Both the position numbers and the translations under genes were made by a program. Source: Kitasatospora sp. CB01950 (GTDB lineage Bacteria; Actinomycetota; Actinomycetes; Streptomycetales; Streptomycetaceae). Taken from it: DNA of 64,000 nt. Where the stretch lies: NCBI RefSeq assembly GCF_001905465.1, contig NZ_LISX01000001.1:827974-891973 (forward strand), in the 5' to 3' direction. Shown in pieces: positions 50,921 through 61,075 of the stretch. Below the pieces are notes generated by a model, which was not told the DNA's origin, made no database searches, and worked only from the letters and a program-made list of their open reading frames with translations. Each line of letters begins with the position of its first letter. Within the stretch, counting starts at the first letter, position 1.

Positions 50921-52534
50921 ATGTCCCGCACCACCTCCGCGCGGCTGCTCGCCGCCTGCGCCACCACCGCCCTCGCGGCCGGCCTGTTCGCCGCCCCCGC
51001 CGCGCAGGCGGTGTCCGACCCCTGGATCACCGGCCCGACCGTTCTGCCGGGCACCTCGCTGGACGGCGAGCGCACCGACGGCTGCAACGCCACTGGCATG
51101 CCCGGCTGGGTCACCAACAGCTTCCCGGGCCCGGAGCTGTACGCGAGGACCACCGCGACCGCCGCCACCTTCGAGTTGTGGGACGCGACCGGCACGAAGA
51201 TCCTCGACACCACCGCTGCGGCCGATGGCCTCGGCAACGTCCGGGCGTTCATCGGCGATCTGGCCGAGGGCCCCGGATACACCTGGCAGGTCCGGCCCGA
51301 GTACCCGTCGGGCTCCGGCGCGCCCTCCGCCACCTGCCGGTTCGGCATCGACCGCACCCAGCCGACCGTCGGCGTGAACTCCGTCGACTTTCCGCCGTCC
51401 GGCACCGCCGGCCCCTCCAAGTACGCCGGGCAGCCGGGCGTCTTCACCTTCTCCGGCGCCGACGGCGGCTCCGGCCTGGTGTGCTTCCGGTACGTGCTGG
51501 ACGACACGCCGAGCGTCGGAGGATGCGAGCCTGCGCCGGGCGTCGTCCTGCCCGGGGCGGACGGCACGGTGAGCGTCACCCTCAAGCCGGCCACCTGGGG
51601 CACCCACAACCTGTACGTGCAGGCGATCGACGGGGCGGGCAACGCCTCCCAGCCGCTGTCCTACTCGTTCTACGCCCCGTCGAACCCGACGAAGGTCCTC
51701 GGCGACGTCGACAACGACGGCGTCCCGGACATCCTGCTGCCTGACTCGCAGGGCAACCTGCTGGTGATCAGCGGCGATGCCGGCAGCACCACCCCGAGTG
51801 CCGTGGTGCCCGCCCAGTGGTCGCCCACCGGCACCGGCTGGAGTGGCCTGCAGGTGGTGCACAGGGGCTGGGGCGCGGCCTCGTCCGTGGCCGCCGACAC
51901 CGTCTACGTCCACGAGCCCGACGGCGAGTACCTGTACCAGTACCTGAACCGCGGCGAGTTCTCGATCGACTCGACCATCCCGCCGTACGTGCGCCACGCC
52001 ACCTCCTGCACCAACCTGGTCAAGTCCCCGGTGGCCTGCCCGGCCGACCACAGCACGAGCTACGCCGGCGTTCAGCAACTGGTGGCGTTCGGCTCGGTGG
52101 ACGCGATCAACCCGTACGGTCTCAACCTGTTGGACGTCGAGCAGGGCAACCTGTGGCTCCAGCGCGACCCGTCGCGTTTCACCAAGTCCACCCAGCTGAC
52201 CTCCACCGGCCTGTGGAACGGCTACGACCTGATCGCCCCCGGCCCCGACGCCGGCGGCAACCTCGCGCTGTGGGCCCGTGAGCAGGCCACCGGTGTTCTG
52301 CGCTCCTACGCCGTGCCCAAGCTCGCCAACGGCAGCTTCGACTTCTCCGCGCTCGCCGACCCGGCGGACGGCACCGTGATCGGCAGCTTCCCGGTCGCCG
52401 ACTACCCGACCCTGGGCAGCTCCGGCGACCTCGACGGGGACGGGCAGGCCGACCTGTACGCCGTCACCGCGGGCCGGCACCTGATCACCTTCAAGGGCGT
52501 CGCGCACCCGAAGGACCTCGGCCCGCTGGCCTGA
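50921..52534 (+). CDS. Secreted FG-GAP/VCBS repeat protein
   Basis: Secreted protein of 537 residues. The signal peptide (ARLLAACATTALAAGLFAAP) ends AAQA before VSDPWITGP. The first half looks like beta-sandwich domains (paired Cys, Ig-like turn patterns). The second half has Ca-binding-type repeats GDVDNDGVPDILLPD near residue 265 and GDLDGDGQADLYAVT near the end, which indicate a FG-GAP propeller. ATG 50921 follows TGGGGGGAATCCCG. The function is unknown; many such Streptomyces proteins are surface or exported binding proteins. Confidence 0.82.
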   Translation: MSRTTSARLLAACATTALAAGLFAAPAAQAVSDPWITGPTVLPGTSLDGERTDGCNATGMPGWVTNSFPGPELYARTTATAATFELWDATGTKILDTTAAADGLGNVRAFIGDLAEGPGYTWQVRPEYPSGSGAPSATCRFGIDRTQPTVGVNSVDFPPSGTAGPSKYAGQPGVFTFSGADGGSGLVCFRYVLDDTPSVGGCEPAPGVVLPGADGTVSVTLKPATWGTHNLYVQAIDGAGNASQPLSYSFYAPSNPTKVLGDVDNDGVPDILLPDSQGNLLVISGDAGSTTPSAVVPAQWSPTGTGWSGLQVVHRGWGAASSVAADTVYVHEPDGEYLYQYLNRGEFSIDSTIPPYVRHATSCTNLVKSPVACPADHSTSYAGVQQLVAFGSVDAINPYGLNLLDVEQGNLWLQRDPSRFTKSTQLTSTGLWNGYDLIAPGPDAGGNLALWAREQATGVLRSYAVPKLANGSFDFSALADPADGTVIGSFPVADYPTLGSSGDLDGDGQADLYAVTAGRHLITFKGVAHPKDLGPLA

Positions 52535-52673
52535 TCCGGCATCAGGAATGTCCGTGGTCGGACCTCTGGAGGTGGCTGAATCCTGCTGCTAGCCTGCCCG
52601 GCACGACTCCCGGGCGGCCGGCGGCGAGGGACCGGCGCCGGGCCGGGGAGCAGGGGATGGGGGAGGCTCCGCG

Positions 52674-54014
52674 ATGAGCACCAGCACCACCCTCGGCGAC
52701 GCCCGCCCCGAGTGGGCGCAGCGCCACGAACGGGAGCGGCGGCACCGGCGCGCCAAGTCCAGGCTGCGGCTGCCGTTCGCGGTGGCCGCGGCCTGCCAGG
52801 CCGTGCTGCTGCTGTGGTGGGCGGCCGGGTACCCGGCGTTCACCGGCAGCGCGCGGAGCGGTGCGCCGCTGTACGACGCCGCCGTGCGGATCCTGCACCC
52901 GGCGGGGGCGACGCTGGCGCAGAGCGTGCTGGTGGCGTTCGCGCTCGGGCACCTGGTGGCGGCGCTGGCCCGGTTCGGGGTGCGCGGGCGGTGGTCGGGG
53001 CCGGTGGCCGTCGCGCTGGCCGCGCTGCCGCCGACCGGCAGCCTGGTGGTCTCACTCAGCCCCGAAGTGCCCTCCACCGTAGGCGCGTTGCTGCTCACCG
53101 CGGCGGGCCTGCGGCTGCTCGCCCGGCGCGTCGACGGGACGCTGCACCGGGGCGGGCCCGCGCAACGGCTGGATCTGGCCGTACTGTTCTCGGCCATCGC
53201 GCTGCTCGCGCTGACCGGCCCCCGAGGCGCGGGCACCGCGCTGATCGCGGCCCTGGTGCTGCTGCCCGCCCTGCCTCGGGTGCGGGGCCGACTCGCGCTG
53301 CTCACCGCCCTCGCGCTGGCCGTGCCGATCGCCCTCGCCGTGCTCGGCCACCCCGCGGCCCGCACCGGCGACCTGCACACTCTGCGCGCCGCCGACCTGG
53401 CGCTCGCCCAGCACCGCGACCCGACCCGCCCGGACCCGGCGCTGACGGTCCTCGCCCCGGCCGCCGAATGGGACGCGGCCGGCACGGACTGCTCGGCGAC
53501 CGCCGCCCTCACCGAGCGCTGGGACGCCGCCGCCGCCCGCCGCGCACAGGACGAACTCGCCGCCGCGTGGCGGCAGTTGCTGCGCGACCACCCGGACCGG
53601 GTGCTGGACGCCCGGCTCTGCCGGAGCCGCCTCGCCTGGGCGGTGTGGGCGGGCACCGGCGGCCCGCACGCCGCCACCGAGGTACCGGAGCCGTCCGCGG
53701 CCTCGCACGGCCTGCTGCGGCCCCTGCACTCCGCCGCCGCCTGGAGCCGCACCCTGCTGCGCGCCCCGCAGCTGGACTGGCTGCTGTGGCGCGGCGCCCT
53801 GTGGGCGTACCTCGGCCTCGCGGCGGCCCTGCTGTACGCCTGGCGGCACCGGCTGCCCGCGCTCGTCCCGGTGGCCGGCGCGGCCGTCCTCGGCACCCAG
53901 CTGGCGCTGACCGCGTCCGCCGCCGGCCAGGACTACCGGACCATGGCGGTGGCGCTGTTCCTCGGCCCGCTGCTGCTCACCCTGGCCACCGTCAGACGCG
54001 CACCCGCCCCCTGA
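52674..54014 (+). CDS. Multi-pass membrane protein, unknown (GT-C-like layout possible)
   Basis: Protein of 446 residues with a charged head (RHERERRHRRAKSRLR), about nine hydrophobic helices and a soluble insert of about 120 residues (TDCSATAALTERWDAAAARR) before the last helices. No signature is recognised. The layout recalls membrane glycosyltransferases, but the acidic catalytic loop is not evident. A TAGCCT box near 52592 may be its -10. It is convergent with sdhB. Confidence 0.65.
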   Translation: MSTSTTLGDARPEWAQRHERERRHRRAKSRLRLPFAVAAACQAVLLLWWAAGYPAFTGSARSGAPLYDAAVRILHPAGATLAQSVLVAFALGHLVAALARFGVRGRWSGPVAVALAALPPTGSLVVSLSPEVPSTVGALLLTAAGLRLLARRVDGTLHRGGPAQRLDLAVLFSAIALLALTGPRGAGTALIAALVLLPALPRVRGRLALLTALALAVPIALAVLGHPAARTGDLHTLRAADLALAQHRDPTRPDPALTVLAPAAEWDAAGTDCSATAALTERWDAAAARRAQDELAAAWRQLLRDHPDRVLDARLCRSRLAWAVWAGTGGPHAATEVPEPSAASHGLLRPLHSAAAWSRTLLRAPQLDWLLWRGALWAYLGLAAALLYAWRHRLPALVPVAGAAVLGTQLALTASAAGQDYRTMAVALFLGPLLLTLATVRRAPAP

Positions 54015-54021
54015 GCAGAAG

Positions 54022-54063
54022 CCGAAGGGCCCGCCCGGAGCGAACTCCGGACGGGCCCTTCGG
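54022..54063. terminator. Bidirectional terminator between membrane protein gene and sdhB
   Basis: Nineteen-bp stem with one mismatch (CCGAAGGGCCCGCCCGGAG pairing with CTCCGGACGGGCCCTTCGG) and tetraloop CGAA in the 58-bp convergent gap. Confidence 0.82.
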
Positions 54064-54072
54064 GGCTCAGGA

Positions 54073-54846
54073 CTAGAAGCGACGCGTGACGAGCGCGCGC
54101 TTCACCTCCTGGATCGCCTTGGTGACCTCGATGCCACGCGGGCAGGCCTCCGAGCAGTTGAAGGTGGTGCGGCAACGCCACACGCCCTCACGGTCGTTGA
54201 GGACCTCCAGGCGCTGCTCGGCGCCCTCGTCGCGGGAGTCGAAGATGAAGCGGTGCGCGTTGACGATCGCCGCCGGGCCGAAGTACTGGCCGTCGTTCCA
54301 GAACACCGGGCACGAGGAGGTGCACGCGGCGCACAGGATGCACTTGGTGGTGTCGTCGAAGCGCTCGCGGTCGGCCTGCGACTGCAGACGCTCGCGGGTC
54401 GGCTCGTTCCCCGAGGTGATCAGGAACGGCATGACGTCCTTGTACGCCTGGAAGAACGGGTCCATGTCCACGATCAGGTCCTTGAGGACCGCGAGGCCCT
54501 TGATGGCCTCGATCGTGATCGGCTTCGCCGGGTCGACGTCCTTGACCAGGGTCTTGCACGCCAGCCGGTTGCGCCCGTTGATCCGCATGGCGTCCGAACC
54601 GCAGATGCCGTGCGCGCAGGAGCGACGGTACGTGAGGGTGCCGTCCTGCTCCCACTTGATCTTGTTGAGCGCGTCCAGGATGCGCTCCTTCGGGTCCATT
54701 TCGAGCTGGTAGTCCACCCACACCGGGTCCGGGTGCTCCTCCGGGTTGAACCGGCGGATCCGGAAGGTGACGTTGATCAGCTTGGTGCTGCCAGCCTCGA
54801 CCGCGTCCAGCGCGGCCGAGTGCGTCTCGACGGTCGGAGTGGACAT
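54073..54846 (-). CDS. sdhB: Succinate dehydrogenase iron-sulfur subunit
   Basis: Iron-sulfur subunit of 257 residues carrying electrons from FAD to quinone. The [2Fe-2S] site is in RRSCAHGICGSDAM; the [4Fe-4S] and [3Fe-4S] sites are in CILCAACTSSCP and NCSEACPRGIEV. ATG 54846 overlaps the sdhA stop (TGATG). It is last in the sdhCDAB operon. Confidence 0.97.
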   Translation of the reverse strand: MSTPTVETHSAALDAVEAGSTKLINVTFRIRRFNPEEHPDPVWVDYQLEMDPKERILDALNKIKWEQDGTLTYRRSCAHGICGSDAMRINGRNRLACKTLVKDVDPAKPITIEAIKGLAVLKDLIVDMDPFFQAYKDVMPFLITSGNEPTRERLQSQADRERFDDTTKCILCAACTSSCPVFWNDGQYFGPAAIVNAHRFIFDSRDEGAEQRLEVLNDREGVWRCRTTFNCSEACPRGIEVTKAIQEVKRALVTRRF

Positions 54847-56588
54847 CAGTACTTACGCTCCATCGGCTGGTAGCGGGTCTGCACGACCGGCTTGTAGTCG
54901 AGGCGGATGGAGGTGGAGCCGTCCTCGGCCACCTCGCGGTACGCCATCGTGTGCTGCATGAACTTCACGTCGTCGCGGGTCGGGAAGTCCTCGCGGTAGT
55001 GACCGCCGCGGGACTCCTCGCGGGCCAGCGCGGAGACGACCAGCACCTCGGCCAGGTCGAGCAGGTTGCCCAGCTCGACGGCCTCCAGCAGGTCGGTGTT
55101 GTAGCGCGAGCCCTTGTCCTGGATCGAGACGTTCTTGAAGCGCTCCTTGAGCGCCTGGACGTCCTCGACGGCCTGCTGCAGGGTCTTGCCGGTGCGGTAG
55201 ACGGACACGTTGGTGTCCATCGATTCCTGCAGCTCCCTGCGGATCGCCGCGACCGACTCGGTGCCGGTGGACTCCCGCAGACCCTCGACCAGCGCCTCGA
55301 CCAGCGCGCCCGGGTTCTCCGGCAGCTCGACGAAGTCGTGCTTGTCGGCGTACGCGGCGGCGGCGATGCCCGCGCGGCGGCCGAACACGTTGATGTCCAG
55401 CAGCGAGTTGGTGCCCAGACGGTTGGCGCCGTGCACCGACACGCACGCGACCTCGCCCGCGGCGTACAGGCCCGGGACGATGTCGGTGTTGTTGCTCAGG
55501 ACCTCACCCTCGACGTTGGTCGGGATGCCGCCCATCGCGTAGTGCGCGGTGGGCTGGATCGGGATCGGGTCCGTGTAGGGCTCGATGCCGAGGTAGGTGC
55601 GCGCGAACTCGGTGATGTCCGGCAGCTTGGCGTCCAGCTGCTCCGGCGGGAGGTGCGTCAGGTCCAGGTAGACGTGGTCGCCCTCGGGGCCGCAGCCGCG
55701 GCCGGCCCGGATCTCCGAGTAGATCGCGCGGGAGCAGACGTCACGGGACGCGAGGTCCTTCATGACGGGGGCGTAGCGCTCCATGAAGCGCTCGCCGTCC
55801 TTGTTGCGCAGGATGCCGCCCTCGCCGCGGGCGCCCTCGGTGAGCAGGATGCCCATCCGCCAGATGCCCGTCGGGTGGAACTGGAAGAACTCCATGTCCT
55901 CCAGCGGCAGGCCGCGGCGCAGCGCCACGGCCTGGCCGTCACCGGTCAGGGTGTGCGCGTTCGAGGTGACCTTGAACATCTTGCCGGTGCCGCCGGAGGC
56001 GAACACCACGGCCTTGGCCTGGAAGACGTGGATCTCGCCGGTGGCGAGCTCGTACGCCACCACGCCGGCGGTCTTGCCGTCGTTGATCAGCAGGTCGAGG
56101 ACGTAGAACTCGTTGAAGAACTCGACACCGTGCTTGACGCAGTTCTGGAACAGCGTCTGCAGGATCATGTGGCCGGTGCGGTCCGCGGCGTAGCAGGACC
56201 GGCGGACCGGCGCCTCGCCGTGGTTGCGGGAGTGGCCGCCGAAGCGGCGCTGGTCGATCCGGCCCTGGTCGGTGCGGGAGAAGGGGAGGCCCATCTTCTC
56301 CAGGTCGAGGACCGCGTCGATGGCCTCCTTGCACATGATCTCGGCGGCGTCCTGGTCGACCAGGTAGTCACCACCCTTGACCGTGTCGAAGGTGTGCCAC
56401 TCCCAGTTGTCCTCCTCGACGTTGGCGAGCGCGGCACACATGCCGCCCTGCGCCGCGCCGGTGTGCGACCGGGTCGGGTAGAGCTTGGTCAGAACCGCGG
56501 TGCGGCTGCGCTGCGTCGACTCGATGGCCGCGCGCATGCCGGCGCCGCCGGCGCCGACGATGACGGTGTCGTACTGGTGAATCTGCAT
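54846..56588 (-). CDS. sdhA: Succinate dehydrogenase flavoprotein subunit
   Basis: Catalytic subunit of 580 residues oxidising succinate to fumarate. FAD site TVIVGAGGAGMRAAIES, covalent-FAD His in SHTGAAQGGMCAAL, and active-site segments FQFHPTGIW, LTEGARGEGGIL and HYAMGGIPTN. Complete and of normal length. ATG 56588 follows sdhD after 25 bp. Confidence 0.97.
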   Translation of the reverse strand: MQIHQYDTVIVGAGGAGMRAAIESTQRSRTAVLTKLYPTRSHTGAAQGGMCAALANVEEDNWEWHTFDTVKGGDYLVDQDAAEIMCKEAIDAVLDLEKMGLPFSRTDQGRIDQRRFGGHSRNHGEAPVRRSCYAADRTGHMILQTLFQNCVKHGVEFFNEFYVLDLLINDGKTAGVVAYELATGEIHVFQAKAVVFASGGTGKMFKVTSNAHTLTGDGQAVALRRGLPLEDMEFFQFHPTGIWRMGILLTEGARGEGGILRNKDGERFMERYAPVMKDLASRDVCSRAIYSEIRAGRGCGPEGDHVYLDLTHLPPEQLDAKLPDITEFARTYLGIEPYTDPIPIQPTAHYAMGGIPTNVEGEVLSNNTDIVPGLYAAGEVACVSVHGANRLGTNSLLDINVFGRRAGIAAAAYADKHDFVELPENPGALVEALVEGLRESTGTESVAAIRRELQESMDTNVSVYRTGKTLQQAVEDVQALKERFKNVSIQDKGSRYNTDLLEAVELGNLLDLAEVLVVSALAREESRGGHYREDFPTRDDVKFMQHTMAYREVAEDGSTSIRLDYKPVVQTRYQPMERKY

Positions 56589-56613
56589 GGGGTCAGTCGC
56601 CTCTGGTGGCTCG

Positions 56614-57102
56614 TCAGATGTTCGGGTCGAAGGTGAAGATCACCAGGGTGCCGAGGACCACCGTGAAGATGGTCGCGACAGCCAGGAGACCCTTCAGCCA
56701 CATGCGAGTGGCGTCCTTCTCCGCGTAGTCGTTGATGACGGTGCGCATGCCGTTCGAGCCGTGCAGCATCGCCAGCCACAGCATCAGCAGGTCCCACATC
56801 TGCCAGAACGGGGAGGCCCAGCGGCCCGCCACGAAGGCGAAGCTGATCTTCGAGACGCCGCCGTCCAGCATCAGGTTGATCAGCAGGTGGCCGAGGACCA
56901 GCACCACCAGGACGACACCCGACAGGCGCATGAACAGCCAGGCGAGCATCTCGAAGTTGGTGCGGGTGCGGCGCGGGGTCTTCTTCGTGCGGGCCCGGGC
57001 GGGCTCCACGACGAAGGCGTCGGCGGGGTTGCCGGTGCCCAGGCCCTGGCCCGTGTGGGCCTGCAGCGAGGGGACCACCAGGTCCTTGATCTCAGTGGAC
57101 AT
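56614..57102 (-). CDS. sdhD: Succinate dehydrogenase membrane anchor subunit
   Basis: Hydrophobic anchor of 162 residues. A polar head of about 48 residues is followed by three membrane helices (LFMRLSGVVLVVLVLGHLLI with a likely haem-ligand His, then LLMLWLAMLHGSNGMRTV, and ATIFTVVLGTLVIFTF). ATG 57102 follows sdhC after 6 bp. Confidence 0.94.
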   Translation of the reverse strand: MSTEIKDLVVPSLQAHTGQGLGTGNPADAFVVEPARARTKKTPRRTRTNFEMLAWLFMRLSGVVLVVLVLGHLLINLMLDGGVSKISFAFVAGRWASPFWQMWDLLMLWLAMLHGSNGMRTVINDYAEKDATRMWLKGLLAVATIFTVVLGTLVIFTFDPNI

Positions 57103-57108
57103 GCCGGA

Positions 57109-57489
57109 TCAGCCCCCGAACCAGGTGCGAAGGGTGTGCTGCAGAACGGGGTAGAAGGCGCCGCCCATCAGGACGACCCAGATGCCGACGACAGTCCACA
57201 GCATCTGCTTCTGGTACTTCGGGCCCTTGGCCCAGAAGTCCACCGCCACGACGCGCAGGCCGTTCAGGGCGTGGAACAGGATGGCGGCCACGAGGCCGTA
57301 CTCCATCAGGTTCACCAGCCAGAACTTGTAGGTGGCGATCACCGAGTCGTACGCCTCGGGCGACACCCGCACCAGGGCGGTGTCCAGGACATGTGCGAAC
57401 AGGAAGAAGAAGATCAGGACGCCGGTGACTCGGTGAGCCACCCAGCTCCACATGCCTTCCCGGCCGCGGTACAGCGTTCCAGCCGGCAC
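57109..57489 (-). CDS. sdhC: Succinate dehydrogenase cytochrome b556 subunit
   Basis: Membrane subunit of 126 residues and first gene of the sdh operon. It starts MPAGTLYRGREGMWSWVAHR, with three helices (VTGVLIFFFLFAHVLDTAL; LMEYGLVAAILFHALNGLR; WTVVGIWVVLMGGAFY), His residues in the first two being likely haem ligands. The start is GTG 57489, with GGAGGG seven bases upstream. The operon's promoter must lie in 57490-57694; no box pair is convincing there. Confidence 0.93.
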   Translation of the reverse strand: MPAGTLYRGREGMWSWVAHRVTGVLIFFFLFAHVLDTALVRVSPEAYDSVIATYKFWLVNLMEYGLVAAILFHALNGLRVVAVDFWAKGPKYQKQMLWTVVGIWVVLMGGAFYPVLQHTLRTWFGG

Positions 57490-57694
57490 GGAAAACCCTC
57501 CGGAAGCGGATCGGGGGCTCGGCCGGCTTCGTGTCGGTCAGCCCGGCCGGATACGGTCCACCGGCCGCGAGCATCCTATCGACGCGCCGGGCCCCTCCGT
57601 CCTCCGGGGGCCCTGCTGTGATCAATCAGGCACGCACGGGCTAATCGGAACGGGAACTCCCGTGCTTCGCGAACATCCGATCACACTGCGGGGC

Positions 57695-57723
57695 GGCCGC
57701 CCGGAGCTCAGCTCCGAACGGCC
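57695..57723 (-). terminator. Hairpin spanning the stop of the OHCU decarboxylase gene
   Basis: GGCCG and CGGAGC pair with GCTCCG and CGGCC around a TCA loop that contains the stop codon (57708-57710), with a small internal loop. It could separate this gene from sdhCDAB downstream. Confidence 0.4.
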
Positions 57724-58205
57724 ACCAGGTGTTCCAGGCGGGTCAGTGCGATGCGACGCAACTCCTCGGCGGAGATGAGGCGTTCCTCGTCCGGGTCGTT
57801 GGCCAGCCGGGTGCGGATCGAGGTCAGCACCGCGTCCAGCATCTCCTCGTGGTCCACGCCTTCCAGGCAGACCACGAAGACATGGCCGAAACGCGCCTCG
57901 TACGCGGCGTGCGCGGCCCGCAGTGCGGTGTGCGCGGCCTGGCTGCCGGGCGCGCGCATGCCGACCAGCGGCTGCGGCATCCAGCTCTCGTCGGCCAGCG
58001 CCTCCGCGAGGTCCGCCGGGCGCAGGTCGTAGCTGGCCTCGCTGGCGGCCGCCAGCAGCGAGCCGATGTCGGGGTAGGGGCGGTGGGCGGTCAGGCGCAG
58101 GGCCCAGCGGTGGCTGCCGCAGCAGGCGAGCAGCGCCTCCTCGACCGCGCCGGAGTCGGCCTCGTTGAACCGGTGGAGTCCCAGGAGGGACGGATCCGTC
58201 CGCAC
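57708..58205 (-). CDS. 2-oxo-4-hydroxy-4-carboxy-5-ureidoimidazoline (OHCU) decarboxylase
   Basis: Enzyme of about 166 residues that converts the uricase pathway intermediate OHCU to allantoin. LGLHRFNEADSGAVEEALLACCGSHRW-like opening (family pattern L.FN.A...LL.CCGS..W), AHRPYPDIGSL with the catalytic-site His-Arg-Pro, and a FGHVFVVCLEG segment near the C-terminus are family marks. The start is not clear: GTG 58205 is used, but a perfect GAGGAGG site precedes CTG 58238, which would give 176 residues from an unusual codon. No other uric-acid gene is adjacent. Confidence 0.83.
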   Translation of the reverse strand: MRTDPSLLGLHRFNEADSGAVEEALLACCGSHRWALRLTAHRPYPDIGSLLAAASEASYDLRPADLAEALADESWMPQPLVGMRAPGSQAAHTALRAAHAAYEARFGHVFVVCLEGVDHEEMLDAVLTSIRTRLANDPDEERLISAEELRRIALTRLEHLVAVRS

Positions 58206-58444
58206 GTCCAGACGCTGCGGCGGGATGTCGCTGGCCAGCGGATCCTCCTCGTGAGGGCGGGAAGGGGGGATGCTGCAGAGACAGAGAGGGTGTGGCGGCG
58301 CCCCCGCGCGGAGCCGGTACGGCTCGGCGGGGCAGCGCCTCCACGGTAGTTGAGGGTTCATCAGTTGGGGAGGCGGCGAGCCGATTTCATCCGATCGAGC
58401 TATCAAGTTGTGACCCGCCGCCGTCCCCGTTCACGCGGAACCGG

Positions 58445-59188
58445 TCAGTTGGTGCGGTGCACCTTGTGGTTGGCGGCCTGCGCCCGCGGCCGGACGACCA
58501 GCAGATCGATGTTGACGTGCGCCGGACGGGTCACCGCCCAGGACACCGTGTCGGCGATGTCCTCGGAGGTGAGCGGCTCGTCGACGCCCGCGTACACCGC
58601 GTCCGCCTTCGCCCGGTCGCCGCGGAAACGGGTCAGCGCGAAGCCCTCGGACTTCACCATGCCGGGGGCGATCTCGATCACCCGGATCGGCTCGCCCACG
58701 AGTTCGAGGCGGAGGGTCTGCGCCACCGAGTGGACGGCGTGCTTGGCCGCCACGTACCCGCCGCCGCCCTCGTACGCGGCCAGCGCCGCCGTCGAGGACA
58801 TGATCAGCACGGTGCCGTCGCCGGTGGCGCGCAGCGCCGGCAGCAGCGCCTGGGTCAGGTGCAGCACGCCCAGCACGTTGACCTCGAACATGGTGCGCCA
58901 GTCCTCGGGGTCGCCGGCCTCGACGCTCTCCGCGCCGAGCGCGCCGCCCGCGTTGTTCACCAGCACGTCCACCCGGCCGACCTCGGCGGCGAACGCGTCC
59001 ACCGCGGCCCGGTCGGTGACGTCCAGGGTGTAGGCGCGGCCGCCGAGCTCCTTCGCCAGCTCCTCGATCCGCTCGGTGCGGCGGGCCGTCAGCACCACCT
59101 GGAAGCCGTCCGCCGCCAGCCGGCGGGCGGTGGCCGCCCCGATGCCGCTGCTGGCGCCGGTGACCACCGCCACCTTCTGCTCGCTCAT
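58445..59188 (-). CDS. Short-chain dehydrogenase/reductase (SDR)
   Basis: NAD(P)-dependent oxidoreductase of 247 residues. [20 protein letters not shown] is the nucleotide site, [10 protein letters not shown] the structural motif, and catalytic Ser and Y-x3-K appear in [10 protein letters not shown] and [12 protein letters not shown] 59188 has GAGGAG upstream. The substrate is unknown. Similar enzymes act on short hydroxyacids such as serine or 3-hydroxypropionate, but that is not provable here. It is divergent from the mutase gene. Confidence 0.92.
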   Translation of the reverse strand: MSEQKVAVVTGASSGIGAATARRLAADGFQVVLTARRTERIEELAKELGGRAYTLDVTDRAAVDAFAAEVGRVDVLVNNAGGALGAESVEAGDPEDWRTMFEVNVLGVLHLTQALLPALRATGDGTVLIMSSTAALAAYEGGGGYVAAKHAVHSVAQTLRLELVGEPIRVIEIAPGMVKSEGFALTRFRGDRAKADAVYAGVDEPLTSEDIADTVSWAVTRPAHVNIDLLVVRPRAQAANHKVHRTN

Positions 59189-59385
59189 GTCCCACTCCTC
59201 TTGTCTCGGCCTGGTGTTCGGTGCAGGGGGATCATCCCGGATCATCCCAAGGAACGGTTCGCGGGTGTTGTGAGCAAGCTCCCAGCCGTGGCATCTGTCT
59301 GCCCGTGAGGGGCGCGGCTACATTGCGTATCCAGCCGTGCCGTCAGCCGGCGTCGACCCCTCACCACCTTCCGCGGAGGACATCC

Positions 59386-60975
<1,590 letters not shown>

Positions 60976-60977
60976 GT

Positions 60978-61013
60978 GCAGCCCCGCGCCCCTGACGGGG
61001 CGCGGGGAACTGC
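60978..61013. repeat. Palindromic intergenic repeat (GC-rich, REP-like)
   Basis: GCAG-CCCCGCGCCCC-TGAC-GGGGCGCGGGG-AA-CTGC is a perfect 11-bp core palindrome with outer pairing. Core CCGCGCCCC is shared with the repeats at 16681 and 33837; this is the common Streptomyces intergenic repeat type. Confidence 0.7.
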
Positions 61014-61024
61014 GAGAACAGCGA

Positions 61025-61059
61025 GAGGGGCTGCCGGGGAGAACTCCCGACAGCCCCTC
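61025..61059. terminator. Bidirectional terminator between mutase and sedolisin genes
   Basis: Fourteen-bp stem with one mismatch (GAGGGGCTGCCGGG pairing with CCCGACAGCCCCTC) and a seven-base loop in the convergent gap. Confidence 0.75.
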
Positions 61060-61075
61060 AACTGCTGTGGGCCGG

